The notes beneath the pieces were generated by a model. It saw only the letters and a list, made by a program, of their open reading frames with translations. It was not told the origin of the DNA and did no database searches. From Flavobacterium sp. ACN2 (GTDB lineage Bacteria; Bacteroidota; Bacteroidia; Flavobacteriales; Flavobacteriaceae), in assembly GCF_002303885.1 (NCBI RefSeq), contig NZ_MRCM01000001.1, positions 1 to 64,000 on the forward strand: a DNA stretch of 64,000 nucleotides. The letters run 5' to 3'. Below, piece by piece: positions 1 to 7,313 of the stretch. The position numbers were made by a program, and so were the translations under genes. Each line of letters starts with the position of its first letter. Position 1 is the first letter of the stretch.

Positions 1-44
1 GAATGTAGAATTATCTGATCAATTAGAATTTAAAATTCAACACT

Positions 45-84
45 TTTAAAAAAAAAAAGAGCTTGCTGATACAAGCTCTTTTTA
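45..84 (-). terminator. Intrinsic terminator of the SDR gene
   Basis: Inverted repeat with 10-bp arms AAAGAGCTTG (56-65) and CAAGCTCTTT (72-81) around a 6-base loop. On the minus strand the hairpin is followed by a run of T (plus-strand A run 47-58), 17 bp past the SDR stop codon. It could work in both directions. Confidence 0.8.
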
Positions 85-100
85 TTGATATAAACTAAAT

Positions 101-844
101 TCACCCCAAACTCATCCCACCATCCATAATAACATCAGCCCCAGTCATAAACACCGCAGCTTCACTACTTAGGTAAGAAACCATTTTAGCCACATCTTCT
201 GCCCTTCCCATTTGTTTTAGCGGGACTTTTTCTACTACGACATCCATAATGCCTTTTACGGTGGTTTCGTCTAGGCCTACTTTGTTCATGACTTCGGTTT
301 GAGTTGGTCCTGGGCTAACCGAATTGACACGAATCTTTCTTGGTGCTAATTCTAAAGCCGCCGATCTCATAAACGAATTCAAAGCGGTTTTACTCGCCGA
401 ATAAACCGAAGATTCCGGACCCGGCATACTTGCAGTATTCGAAGAAAGAAATACCACCGAAGCACCATCTTTCAAAATCGGGATAAATTTGCTTAAAGTG
501 AAAAAAGCTCCTTTTAGATTCACATTCATAATGCTGTCGTATAATTCTTCCGTAGTTTGTTCAATTGTTCCTAAACCTGCAATTCCTGCATTGATAAACA
601 AAATATCAACCGAACCGAAATCGGTTTTTAACTTTTCAGCCAGTTTTTCGATATCCAAAATATTCGATTGGTCTGCTGTAATGGCTGTAACGCCTAGTTC
701 TAAAGCTGCTTTTTCTATGGCTTCTTTTCTTCTTCCTGTAATAATTACTTCTGCTCCTTGATTTTTTAATAATTGGGCTGTAGCATATCCTATTCCACTG
801 TTTCCACCAGTTATCACTGCCACTTTATTTTTTAAATTATCCAT
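101..844 (-). CDS. SDR-family NAD(P)-dependent oxidoreductase
   Basis: 247 aa, the usual length of a classical short-chain dehydrogenase/reductase. The cofactor loop TGGNSGIG (residues 12-19), the NAG motif (about 86), the catalytic Ser near 135 and the YSASK motif (Tyr148, Lys152) are all present, so the enzyme should be an active soluble reductase. The Arg pair after the second strand (TGRRK) favours NADP(H). The substrate cannot be read from sequence. In Bacteroidota such genes often sit beside an HxlR regulator and are thought to respond to electrophile or redox stress. Here the nearest HxlR gene lies 4.3 kb away, beyond the Kai operon, but it carries the same 22-bp promoter element. A -7-like TACCTTTG (minus strand, 871-878) lies just upstream. 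Confidence 0.9.
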   Translation of the reverse strand: MDNLKNKVAVITGGNSGIGYATAQLLKNQGAEVIITGRRKEAIEKAALELGVTAITADQSNILDIEKLAEKLKTDFGSVDILFINAGIAGLGTIEQTTEELYDSIMNVNLKGAFFTLSKFIPILKDGASVVFLSSNTASMPGPESSVYSASKTALNSFMRSAALELAPRKIRVNSVSPGPTQTEVMNKVGLDETTVKGIMDVVVEKVPLKQMGRAEDVAKMVSYLSSEAAVFMTGADVIMDGGMSLG

Positions 845-870
845 TTTATATGTGTTTTAAATTAATGAGA

Positions 871-923
871 CAAAGGTAAATTCAAAATGGTATAACTTTG
901 TAACCAGTATCATAAAGTATACC
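871..923 (-). promoter_or_regulatory. SDR promoter with inverted-repeat operator
   Basis: On the minus strand TACCTTTG (871-878) fits the Bacteroidota -7 element TAnnTTTG. The upstream spacer is covered by a 35-bp imperfect inverted repeat (889-923) with arms GGTATAaCTTT and AAAGTATACC. The left part (887-908) is identical over 22 bp to the region upstream of the HxlR-type gene at 5148-5169. I infer an HxlR-family binding site. The rest of the 845-1170 gap holds only the Kai operon promoter. Confidence 0.55.
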
Positions 924-1118
924 AGAAGTACATTTTAACAGTTAAATAGTATTGAAAAATAAGTTTTAGTAAAAAGTCTTATTTTAATGTTAAATATTGA
1001 ATTTGTATTCTTTACTTTTTTGGTTAAAATTCTTCGATTAATTTAGATTTTCAAATCAATTCTCTTAATTTATTTTTAAAACTTCATTAAACGCCTGTTA
1101 AATCTTAATCAGAATTCA

Positions 1119-1148
1119 TTGAAAATTCTTCAGAAAAAGGTATATTTG
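1119..1148 (+). promoter_or_regulatory. Promoter of the Kai operon
   Basis: TTG (1119-1121), a 19-bp spacer and TATATTTG (1141-1148) match the Bacteroidota primary sigma consensus TTG-N19-TAnnTTTG closely. Transcription would begin near 1155, giving a leader of about 16 nt before the GTG at 1171. This supports the non-ATG start of the KaiC gene. Confidence 0.65.
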
Positions 1149-1170
1149 AGTAATACAGAAATTTATTATC

Positions 1171-2844
1171 GTGCAAGAAAAAACAAAATCACATAGTTTT
1201 ATATTTCCAAAAACTCCTACTGGAGTCGATGGATTAGATGAGATTACAGAAGGTGGATTTCCGCAAGGACGACCAACTTTAATCTGCGGTGGTGCGGGAT
1301 GCGGTAAGACTTTATTGTCTATGCAGTTCCTTATAAAAGGAATTACAGAGCATAACGAACCAGGAGTTTTCATGTCTTTTGAAGAACCTTCAGACGACTT
1401 GACTCTAAATGTTAAATCATTAGGCTTTGACCTTGAACAGCTTAAAAAAGATAAAAAGCTTGTTGTAGATCATGTTCGCGTTGAAAGATCAGAAATTGAG
1501 GAAGCAGGCGAATACGATCTTGACGGCTTATTTATTCGTTTAGGACACGCTATCGATTCTATAAAAGCCACTCGTGTTGTATTGGACACAATCGAATCGC
1601 TGTTTGCTGGTCTGGACAATCAAGCCATTTTACGAGCTGAATTACGAAGGTTGTTTCATTGGTTAAAAACAAAAGGCGTAACAGCAATCATCACTGGAGA
1701 GCGCGGTGAAGCGACTCTAACCCGTCAAGGTCTGGAAGAATACGTTTCAGACTGCGTAATTGTTCTTGATCATCGTGTAATTGAACAGGTTTCGACTAGA
1801 AGGCTTCGAATTGTAAAATACAGAGGTTCAACACATGGAACAAATGAATATCCGTTTTTAATTGATGAAGAAGGAATTTCGGTTCTTCCAATCACTTCTC
1901 TAAAATTGGATAACGAAGTTTCCTCAGATATTATTTCTACAGGTGTTCCTGGATTAAATGAAATGTTTCATGGTGGCGGTTTCTACAGAGGAAGCAATAT
2001 TTTGGTTTCGGGAACTGCGGGAACGGCTAAAACGACAGTCGCCTGTTATTTTGCCAATGAACAATGCGAAAAGAACGAAAAAACGATTTACTTCGCCTTT
2101 GAGGAATCACCGCATCAATTGGTTCGCAACATGAAATCAATTGGAGTAGATCTGGAAAAACACATCAAAAAAGGCATTTTGCAAATACATTCTTCCCGTC
2201 CGTCATTAAACGGTTTAGAACTACATTTGCTTACGCTTAGAAAGTTAATCAAAGAATTTGAACCTACTACCATTATTATTGACCCGATCAGTAATCTTAT
2301 TTCGGTAGGAAGTGAACACGAAGTGCGCTCTATGCTGGTACGATTAATTGATATGCTGAAAGCCAATAATATTACGGCCATGTTTACGTCGTTAAACAAA
2401 CAAACCGACACTGTTAGACCTGATTTGGCAGAAGAATCGGTTTCGTCATTGGTGGATACCTGGATTACCGTTCGCGATATGGAAGGTGTTGGCGAAAGAA
2501 ACCGCGGTATTTTTATCATCAAAGCACGCGGAATGGGGCATTCTAACCAAGTTAGAGAATTTGTCATAACGAGTAACGGAATTGAATTGCTAGATGTTGA
2601 ATTAGGTCCGCAGGGAATTTTGACGGGAGCGGCGCGAAAGTCTTATCAATTCAAAAAAACCATCTCGGATATTAAGCTTCAAAACGAAATCAGTCGAAAA
2701 GACAGGGAAATTGAGCGTAAACGCAAAGTCCTTGAGGCGAATATTGAAGCATTGAGAACAGAATTTGAATCGGCTGAAGAAGAACTTAGCATCCTTAAAG
2801 CAACAGAAGAATTGCAGGAAAAACTGTCTTCTAAGAAAAAATAA
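1171..2844 (+). CDS. kaiC: KaiC-family double-domain ATPase
   Basis: 557 aa, two RecA-like KaiC domains. CI has Walker A GGAGCGKT (40-47) and the paired glutamates FEEPSDD (71-72). CII has GTAGTAKT (281-288) and FEESPHQL (311-312), followed by a KARGMGHS segment matching the KaiC KMRG region. By hand alignment to cyanobacterial KaiC, the Ser431/Thr432 autophosphorylation pair falls on Ser425-Ser426, so both positions stay phosphorylatable. The C-terminus (about 500-557) is a charged coiled coil instead of the KaiA-binding tail, and no kaiA is present. Start is GTG at 1171; no in-frame ATG occurs near it. First gene of a five-gene operon; kaiB follows after 5 bp. In non-cyanobacteria such proteins are linked to stress or daily adaptation; a real clock is not implied. 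Confidence 0.88.
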   Translation: MQEKTKSHSFIFPKTPTGVDGLDEITEGGFPQGRPTLICGGAGCGKTLLSMQFLIKGITEHNEPGVFMSFEEPSDDLTLNVKSLGFDLEQLKKDKKLVVDHVRVERSEIEEAGEYDLDGLFIRLGHAIDSIKATRVVLDTIESLFAGLDNQAILRAELRRLFHWLKTKGVTAIITGERGEATLTRQGLEEYVSDCVIVLDHRVIEQVSTRRLRIVKYRGSTHGTNEYPFLIDEEGISVLPITSLKLDNEVSSDIISTGVPGLNEMFHGGGFYRGSNILVSGTAGTAKTTVACYFANEQCEKNEKTIYFAFEESPHQLVRNMKSIGVDLEKHIKKGILQIHSSRPSLNGLELHLLTLRKLIKEFEPTTIIIDPISNLISVGSEHEVRSMLVRLIDMLKANNITAMFTSLNKQTDTVRPDLAEESVSSLVDTWITVRDMEGVGERNRGIFIIKARGMGHSNQVREFVITSNGIELLDVELGPQGILTGAARKSYQFKKTISDIKLQNEISRKDREIERKRKVLEANIEALRTEFESAEEELSILKATEELQEKLSSKKK

Positions 2845-2849
2845 ATAAA

Positions 2850-3143
2850 ATGAAAAAAGAAGTAGCCGAATGGCAATTATTGCTTTATATAGCAGGGCAA
2901 ACGCCAAAATCGATCAAGGCGCTGGAAAACATAAAGAAGTATGCCGAGGAGCATTTAAAAGGAAAATACAGCATCGAGATTATCGATTTGCTGAAGAATC
3001 CGCAATTGGCAGAAGGCGATCAGATTTTGGCCGTACCTACTTTGGTGCGTAAATTTCCCGAGCCTATTCGTAAAATTATAGGTGACCTTTCTAATGAAGA
3101 AAGAGTGCTTGTAGGGCTGAACATCAAACCTATAAACTCTTAA
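2850..3143 (+). CDS. kaiB: KaiB-family protein, canonical copy
   Basis: 97 aa thioredoxin-like KaiB domain, close to the cyanobacterial length of about 100 aa. It keeps the [10 protein letters not shown] opening strand/loop, the [18 protein letters not shown] core with its cis-proline region, and the IIGDLSNEE tail, which is nearly word for word the cyanobacterial motif. KaiB of clock systems is a metamorphic protein that binds the phosphorylated CI ring of KaiC. Conservation of this segment suggests that this copy is the true KaiC partner. Starts 5 bp after kaiC and lies 2 bp before a second KaiB gene, so the two are surely co-transcribed. Confidence 0.9.
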   Translation: MKKEVAEWQLLLYIAGQTPKSIKALENIKKYAEEHLKGKYSIEIIDLLKNPQLAEGDQILAVPTLVRKFPEPIRKIIGDLSNEERVLVGLNIKPINS

Positions 3144-3145
3144 TC

Positions 3146-3445
3146 ATGGAAGATTCATCTGATGGCACTAGTACAACCAAACATAAGTTTATGCTTTTTG
3201 TTTCAGGTATGTCTGTTAAATCAGGACATGCAATCGAAAATATACGCAAAATATGCGACACCTATCTCACCAACAATTATGAATTAGAAATTGTTGATAT
3301 CAGCCGTGATAAAGAACAGGCTGTGATTCATCAAATTGTAGCCATTCCTACCTTGATCAAAACACAGCCAGAACCTAAAAGAATCATTTTAGGAGATTTA
3401 TCAGATAAAGAAAAAGTATTATACATACTTAATATAAGCAAATAA
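3146..3445 (+). CDS. KaiB-like protein, divergent second copy
   Basis: 99 aa, same thioredoxin-like fold as the preceding gene (LFVSGMSVKS, IVAIPTLIK, IILGDLSDKE). The central LKNPQLAE segment is replaced by ISRDKEQAVIH, so the region that refolds in KaiB is not conserved. This may be a KaiB-like adaptor linking KaiC to the downstream kinase, doing the job of the N-terminal KaiB-like domain of SasA, which that kinase lacks. That role is inference. Short acidic N-terminal extension (MEDSSDG). Two base pairs separate it from the first kaiB, and the kinase TTG start follows its stop by 1 bp. Confidence 0.85.
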   Translation: MEDSSDGTSTTKHKFMLFVSGMSVKSGHAIENIRKICDTYLTNNYELEIVDISRDKEQAVIHQIVAIPTLIKTQPEPKRIILGDLSDKEKVLYILNISK

Positions 3446-3446
3446 A

Positions 3447-4700
3447 TTGAAGGAAGATAAAAAAAATATTGCCGCTCTATTAGCCGAAATTGAGTCATTG
3501 AAAGAAGAACTTTATGAGTCAAACAGTATTGTTAATGCTATAAAACAAGGAGATGTTGATGCGCTTGTGGTAAGCAGTAATGGAGTTCCCGAACTGTATT
3601 CTCTAGAAACTGCCGATTATACGTATCGTCTTCTTATAGAGAAATTCGGTCAGGGCGCGCTGAGTATTTCAAGAAATGGATTGATACTATACTGCAATGA
3701 GCAATTTTCAAAATTAGTCGGCCTTCCTTCAGAGAAAATAACAGGAACGTACATTTATGAATATTTTACAAACCAAACGCAGTTTGTTTCTCTTATAGAA
3801 GCATTGAGATATGGAATTACTAAACATGAAATACTTCTAAAATCGGAAAATGAAAAAACTTTTCCAGCTTATATCGCTTTAACTGATCTGGAACCCGCTG
3901 TAGAAGCCATTGGGGTTGTAATTACCGATTTGACCGAAAAGAAAAAGCATGAGGAAGCTCTAATTCGCCATCAGAAAGAATTGGAAGAAAAAATAAACGA
4001 ACTGAATAAAATCAATCGTAATCTAGAGGAATTTATTCATGTAATATCACACGATTTAAAAGAACCGCTGCGGAAAATTGTCATGAATACCAGCAGAATT
4101 GACGGAAGCTATTTTAAAGAAGCCGATACAAAAGCGGTAAATGTCATGAAATTATCGGCTTTAAGATTAAATTCGCTTGTAGACGATTTAGTGCAGTATT
4201 CTTCGCATACCGCGCAGGAAGAACGAACGGAAATAGATTTAAGAACCATAATTTCGGAAGTTATTGAGGATTTTGAAATTATAATATCTGATAAAAAAGC
4301 CGTTATCAAAACAGGAAAAGTCCCCATTATTAAAGCTTCTCGCGTACAGATGAGACAGCTTTTCTCTAATCTTATTTCAAACGCCATTAAATATAGCAAA
4401 ACAGATATTGCTCCTATTATAGAAATTTCGCAGGAAGAAAATTTAGATAGTGAAATACCGAATCAAAATGCTAAATTTGTAAAGGTTCAGATAAAAGACA
4501 ACGGTATTGGAATGGAAGAAAGCCATTTGCTTAAAATATTTGTCATTTTTCAGCGCCTGCATGCCAGAAACGAATACTCAGGAAACGGTATTGGCCTCGC
4601 GATCTGTAAAAAGATAATGGAAAACCATTCTGGAAATATTACCGTTGAAAGTACATTGAACAAAGGAACCATATTTAACCTTTACTTCCCGATCTTATAA
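3447..4700 (+). CDS. PAS-domain sensor histidine kinase of the Kai operon
   Basis: 417 aa, cytosolic (no membrane segment). Residues 1-30 form a coiled coil, 65-163 a PAS domain, 165-195 a signalling helix. The HisKA motif SHDLKEPLRK has phospho-His202, and the HATPase ends in GNGIGLAICKK. The transmitter is of the phytochrome-like type, closely resembling that of the bacteriophytochrome at 28.8-31.1 kb. It takes the position that SasA holds in cyanobacterial clocks but has no KaiB-like sensor domain; the free-standing KaiB-like protein just upstream could substitute. The only start compatible with the full coiled coil is TTG at 3447; no ATG lies in the first 200 codons of that segment. The partner receiver follows after 1 bp. 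Confidence 0.88.
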   Translation: MKEDKKNIAALLAEIESLKEELYESNSIVNAIKQGDVDALVVSSNGVPELYSLETADYTYRLLIEKFGQGALSISRNGLILYCNEQFSKLVGLPSEKITGTYIYEYFTNQTQFVSLIEALRYGITKHEILLKSENEKTFPAYIALTDLEPAVEAIGVVITDLTEKKKHEEALIRHQKELEEKINELNKINRNLEEFIHVISHDLKEPLRKIVMNTSRIDGSYFKEADTKAVNVMKLSALRLNSLVDDLVQYSSHTAQEERTEIDLRTIISEVIEDFEIIISDKKAVIKTGKVPIIKASRVQMRQLFSNLISNAIKYSKTDIAPIIEISQEENLDSEIPNQNAKFVKVQIKDNGIGMEESHLLKIFVIFQRLHARNEYSGNGIGLAICKKIMENHSGNITVESTLNKGTIFNLYFPIL

Positions 4701-4701
4701 A

Positions 4702-5106
4702 ATGCCGGAAAAATATAATTTACATATCGTAATTGCTGAAGATGACATAGATGATGCAGATGTTATTGCAGAAACTTTTACCAAAAATCCAAATTTTAGC
4801 AAAGTCAGTCTTGTTGCCAATGGCGAGGAACTGCTTAATTATCTAAAAAACGGTTCGAACGAAAATCCCGATGTTATTCTTACCGATATCAATATGCCCA
4901 TTATTGACGGTATTGAAGCTTTGCAAGAAATTCTTAGCAATGATGAATTAAAAAATATTCCGTGTTTTGTTTATTCAACAAGCATTAATCCTTCTTACAA
5001 AGAAAAATGCGATGATATGGGCGTAAAAGCCTACTTAATTAAACCATATTCTTTTGAAGCTTTCGCTGAAATTCCGAAAACTATTTTGAGCATTATTGAA
5101 GCTTAA
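4702..5106 (+). CDS. Single-domain response regulator (Rcp1/CheY-like)
   Basis: 134 aa receiver with nothing attached: acidic pocket Glu13-Asp14, phospho-acceptor Asp62 in LTDINMP, and Lys114 in the LIKPYS motif. The family resembles Rcp1, the partner of phytochrome Cph1, and acts by protein contact, not DNA binding. As last gene of the Kai operon it is the expected phosphate acceptor of the kinase 1 bp upstream. Because the bacteriophytochrome kinase elsewhere in this window has no receiver next to it, this protein is also a candidate acceptor there (inference). No terminator hairpin is evident after the stop; the next gene has its own promoter. Confidence 0.9.
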   Translation: MPEKYNLHIVIAEDDIDDADVIAETFTKNPNFSKVSLVANGEELLNYLKNGSNENPDVILTDINMPIIDGIEALQEILSNDELKNIPCFVYSTSINPSYKEKCDDMGVKAYLIKPYSFEAFAEIPKTILSIIEA

Positions 5107-5147
5107 ATTTCATTCCATCTTAATTTTTTTTTCATTATTTTAGAATT

Positions 5148-5169
5148 ATGGTATAACTTTGTAACCAGT
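5148..5169 (+). promoter_or_regulatory. HxlR-gene promoter and 22-bp element shared with the SDR promoter
   Basis: Contains GGTATAACTTTGTAACCAGT (5150-5169), part of a 22-bp exact match to 887-908 in the same orientation. TAACTTTG (5154-5161) fits the -7 consensus, placing the start of transcription near 5168 and the ATG at 5198. The second arm of the inverted repeat seen at 914-923 is missing here. Likely autoregulatory site of the HxlR-type protein. Confidence 0.6.
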
Positions 5170-5197
5170 GAATTTTCTAAACTAATGCTGTTTTGTT

Positions 5198-5533
5198 ATG
5201 GAAAGAAATCAGAAAGAAGAAGTACAAGCGCTTCAAGACACTTTACATGTTTTGGGTGGTAAATGGCGATTGCCAATCATCAATTCCATCTGTAACGGAA
5301 ATAACCGTTTCAGGGAAATCGAACGCAGTATTCCGGGAATTACGACACGCATGCTTTCGCGAGAACTCAAAGAAATGGAGATCAATATGCTGATCAAAAG
5401 AACCGAAGACCGCGATGCCGAAATTCAGGTTAAATACGAATCCACGCCGTATTGCAAATCTTTCGGTCCAGTAATCGAAGAAATGATCAAATGGGGAAAA
5501 TTACATCGTAAAGAGATTATTCGAAACTCTTAA
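5198..5533 (+). CDS. HxlR-family winged-helix transcriptional regulator
   Basis: 111 aa, the normal size of HxlR/YodB-type regulators. The motif series is typical: DTLHVLGGKWRLPI, then the recognition helix region NRFREIERSIPGITTRMLSRELKEMEI, then the wing with KRTEDRDAEIQVKYEST. Family members act as small dimers that sense electrophiles or redox state, often through an N-terminal Cys. Here the only cysteines are in the SICNG turn and the YCKSFGP segment. The gene probably controls itself and the SDR gene at 101-844, whose promoter has the same 22-bp element. The Kai operon separates the two. Confidence 0.9.
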   Translation: MERNQKEEVQALQDTLHVLGGKWRLPIINSICNGNNRFREIERSIPGITTRMLSRELKEMEINMLIKRTEDRDAEIQVKYESTPYCKSFGPVIEEMIKWGKLHRKEIIRNS

Positions 5534-6160
5534 AATATTCTCCCGCAGATTTTGCAGATTATGCAAATCAAAAAAAAATCTGCTTTATCAGCTGAATCTG
5601 CGAGAAAAAAAAATAGAGAAACTTTAATTTTTTTTCTTAAACACATAGAAACATAGATTTTTTTGCTCTAGAAAAGAATTAAAAAAAGAAATTAATTTCT
5701 AACACATAGTCTTAGTACGAAGCCAACTTTGACAAAGTTTAAACTATTAAGGAAAATTGCATGAAAGGAAATCATCAGAAATTCTTAAAATACTCTCCCG
5801 CTGATTTTGCAGATTTAGCAGATTCTGTTAATCAAAAAAAATCTGCTTTATCAGCTAGATCTGCGAGAGAAAAATAGAAATACGCTAGAATTGTTTTAGG
5901 CACGAAGCGAACTTTGACAAAGTTTAAACTATTAAGGAAAAATCGCATCGAAAGGAAATCATCAAAATTCTTAAAGAAAGTTGTAATTTTATCTGTGGTA
6001 AAATGCACTTTTTGATTCAAAACACTCTCAAATAAACTTAAAAAGTGCTTAAAAATGCTTTTTTTTATCATTTTTAGCTATAAAAGTTCTATCTTACAAA
6101 AAAGGTAAAAGCCGATTCTGTTGGCCCTATCGGCAGTATAAACTTTAAAAACTACAAAAA
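5534..6160. repeat. Gene-free stretch made of interspersed and duplicated repeats
   Basis: No convincing gene. It contains two copies of a palindromic CGCAGAT...ATCTGCG element (5539-5606 and 5793-5871), a partial AACACATAG element (5637-5710), and an imperfect direct repeat (5712-5790 and 5898-5975) that includes CTTTGACAAAG and TTTAAACTATTAAGG. The pattern suggests duplication of a unit of about 185-250 bp. The antiporter promoter should lie in the last 100 bp, but no good -7 motif was found. Confidence 0.7.
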
Positions 6161-7237
6161 ATGAAACAATTATTACAGTGGACCATCATTATTCCAATCC
6201 TTTCGTGGGTTCTTTTATTTAGCGGACTGATCGCCGACAGCAGCATCTTTCAGATTGTTGCTAGTATCTTGCTTATTCTGAGCGTAATGTCTGCCGTACA
6301 TCATTCTGAAATCATTGCAGAACGCGTAGGAGAACCATACGGAACCATAATTTTGGCTATTTCTATTACTGTAATTGAAGTTTCTATAATTGTTTCTTTA
6401 ATGCTTTCTGAAGGTTCTGAGGCCGCATCTTTGGCCAGAGACACTGTTTATGCCGCCACCATGCTGATCTTGAACGGAATTATTGGATTGTGTCTACTTA
6501 TTGGAAGCATCAAACATTACGAACAGAATTTCTCTACTTCTTCAGTAACCATTGGTTTGGTTTCGCTTATTTCGATTATTGTATTCACTTTAGTGTTTCC
6601 TACATTTACAGAGAGTGTTCACGGCTCTTATTATTCAACACCTCAATTGATCTTTGCTTCTATTGCCTGTCTGGTTATTTACGGTTCTTTTTTGTTCGCA
6701 CAAACCAAAGGGTATCGCCAATATTTTCTAACCAATACCACGAGCGAGGACGAATCTAAAACACATCCAATCGAAATTAATAACAAAACATTTTATACAA
6801 GTCTTGTTTTTCTATTGGTGAGTTTAGGAATTGTGGTCTTACTGGCCAAAACCCTCTCGCCTACTATCGAAACTATTATTATAAGTCACAATCTTCCAAA
6901 ATCTTTGGTTGGGGTTGTAATTGCCATCATTATTTTATTGCCAGAAGCGATCGCAGCGATAATTGCAGCCAAAAAAAACCGATTGCAAACGAGTTTAAAT
7001 CTAGCTTTAGGTTCTGCTCTTGCCAGTATTGGTTTGACTATTCCAACTGTTGCGCTCGTTTGTATCCTAATGGGAATTCCAATTGTTTTAGGACTTGACA
7101 TTAAATCTATTGTTCTTTTGGCACTGTCTGTTTTTACCGTAATGCTTTCTCTTAGCAAAGGAAAATCGAATATCGTTTACGGCGTTGTGCTTCTAGTCAA
7201 TTTGTTTGCTTATATGTTTTTGATGATTTATCCTTAA
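6161..7237 (+). CDS. ChaA-like calcium/cation:proton antiporter
   Basis: 358 aa, about 10-11 membrane segments. Of the two inverted CaCA repeats, the first carries GEPYGTIILAISITVIEV (residues about 57-75, the alpha-1 motif with its key Glu) and the second LPEAIAAIIAAKKNRLQ followed by NLALGSALASIGLT (the alpha-2 motif). A short hydrophilic loop near 195-210 separates the halves. ChaA proteins exchange Ca2+, Na+ or K+ for protons at high pH, in the inner membrane. Monocistronic, followed by a hairpin terminator. Confidence 0.88.
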   Translation: MKQLLQWTIIIPILSWVLLFSGLIADSSIFQIVASILLILSVMSAVHHSEIIAERVGEPYGTIILAISITVIEVSIIVSLMLSEGSEAASLARDTVYAATMLILNGIIGLCLLIGSIKHYEQNFSTSSVTIGLVSLISIIVFTLVFPTFTESVHGSYYSTPQLIFASIACLVIYGSFLFAQTKGYRQYFLTNTTSEDESKTHPIEINNKTFYTSLVFLLVSLGIVVLLAKTLSPTIETIIISHNLPKSLVGVVIAIIILLPEAIAAIIAAKKNRLQTSLNLALGSALASIGLTIPTVALVCILMGIPIVLGLDIKSIVLLALSVFTVMLSLSKGKSNIVYGVVLLVNLFAYMFLMIYP

Positions 7238-7272
7238 AAGAATGGGATTTAAACACATAGAAACATAGTTTG

Positions 7273-7308
7273 AAAGCTTATAAAATCAATGTTTATAAGC
7301 TTTTTATC
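7273..7308 (+). terminator. Terminator between the convergent antiporter and STN-repeat genes
   Basis: Arms AAAGCTTATAAA (7273-7284) and TTTATAAGCTTT (7292-7303), 7-base loop, T-rich tail. A partial AACACATAG repeat (7249-7268) lies just before it. Confidence 0.75.
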
Positions 7309-7313
7309 ATTTT

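Noticed and set aside
489..761. Open frames on the opposite strand of the SDR gene
   Set aside because: Shadow of a well-supported gene; the composition follows the codon pattern of the SDR frame.
2602..2907. Minus-strand frames at the end of kaiC
   Set aside because: Phe/Leu-rich antisense reading of the coiled-coil coding region; no independent support.
909..5147. Transposon carrying the Kai operon
   Set aside because: No transposase, integrase or terminal inverted repeats were found; the 22-bp copies could equally be duplicated regulator sites, so mobility is left as a hypothesis.
5534..6160. CRISPR array
   Set aside because: Repeats are few, palindromic, unevenly spaced and imperfect, with no cas genes nearby.
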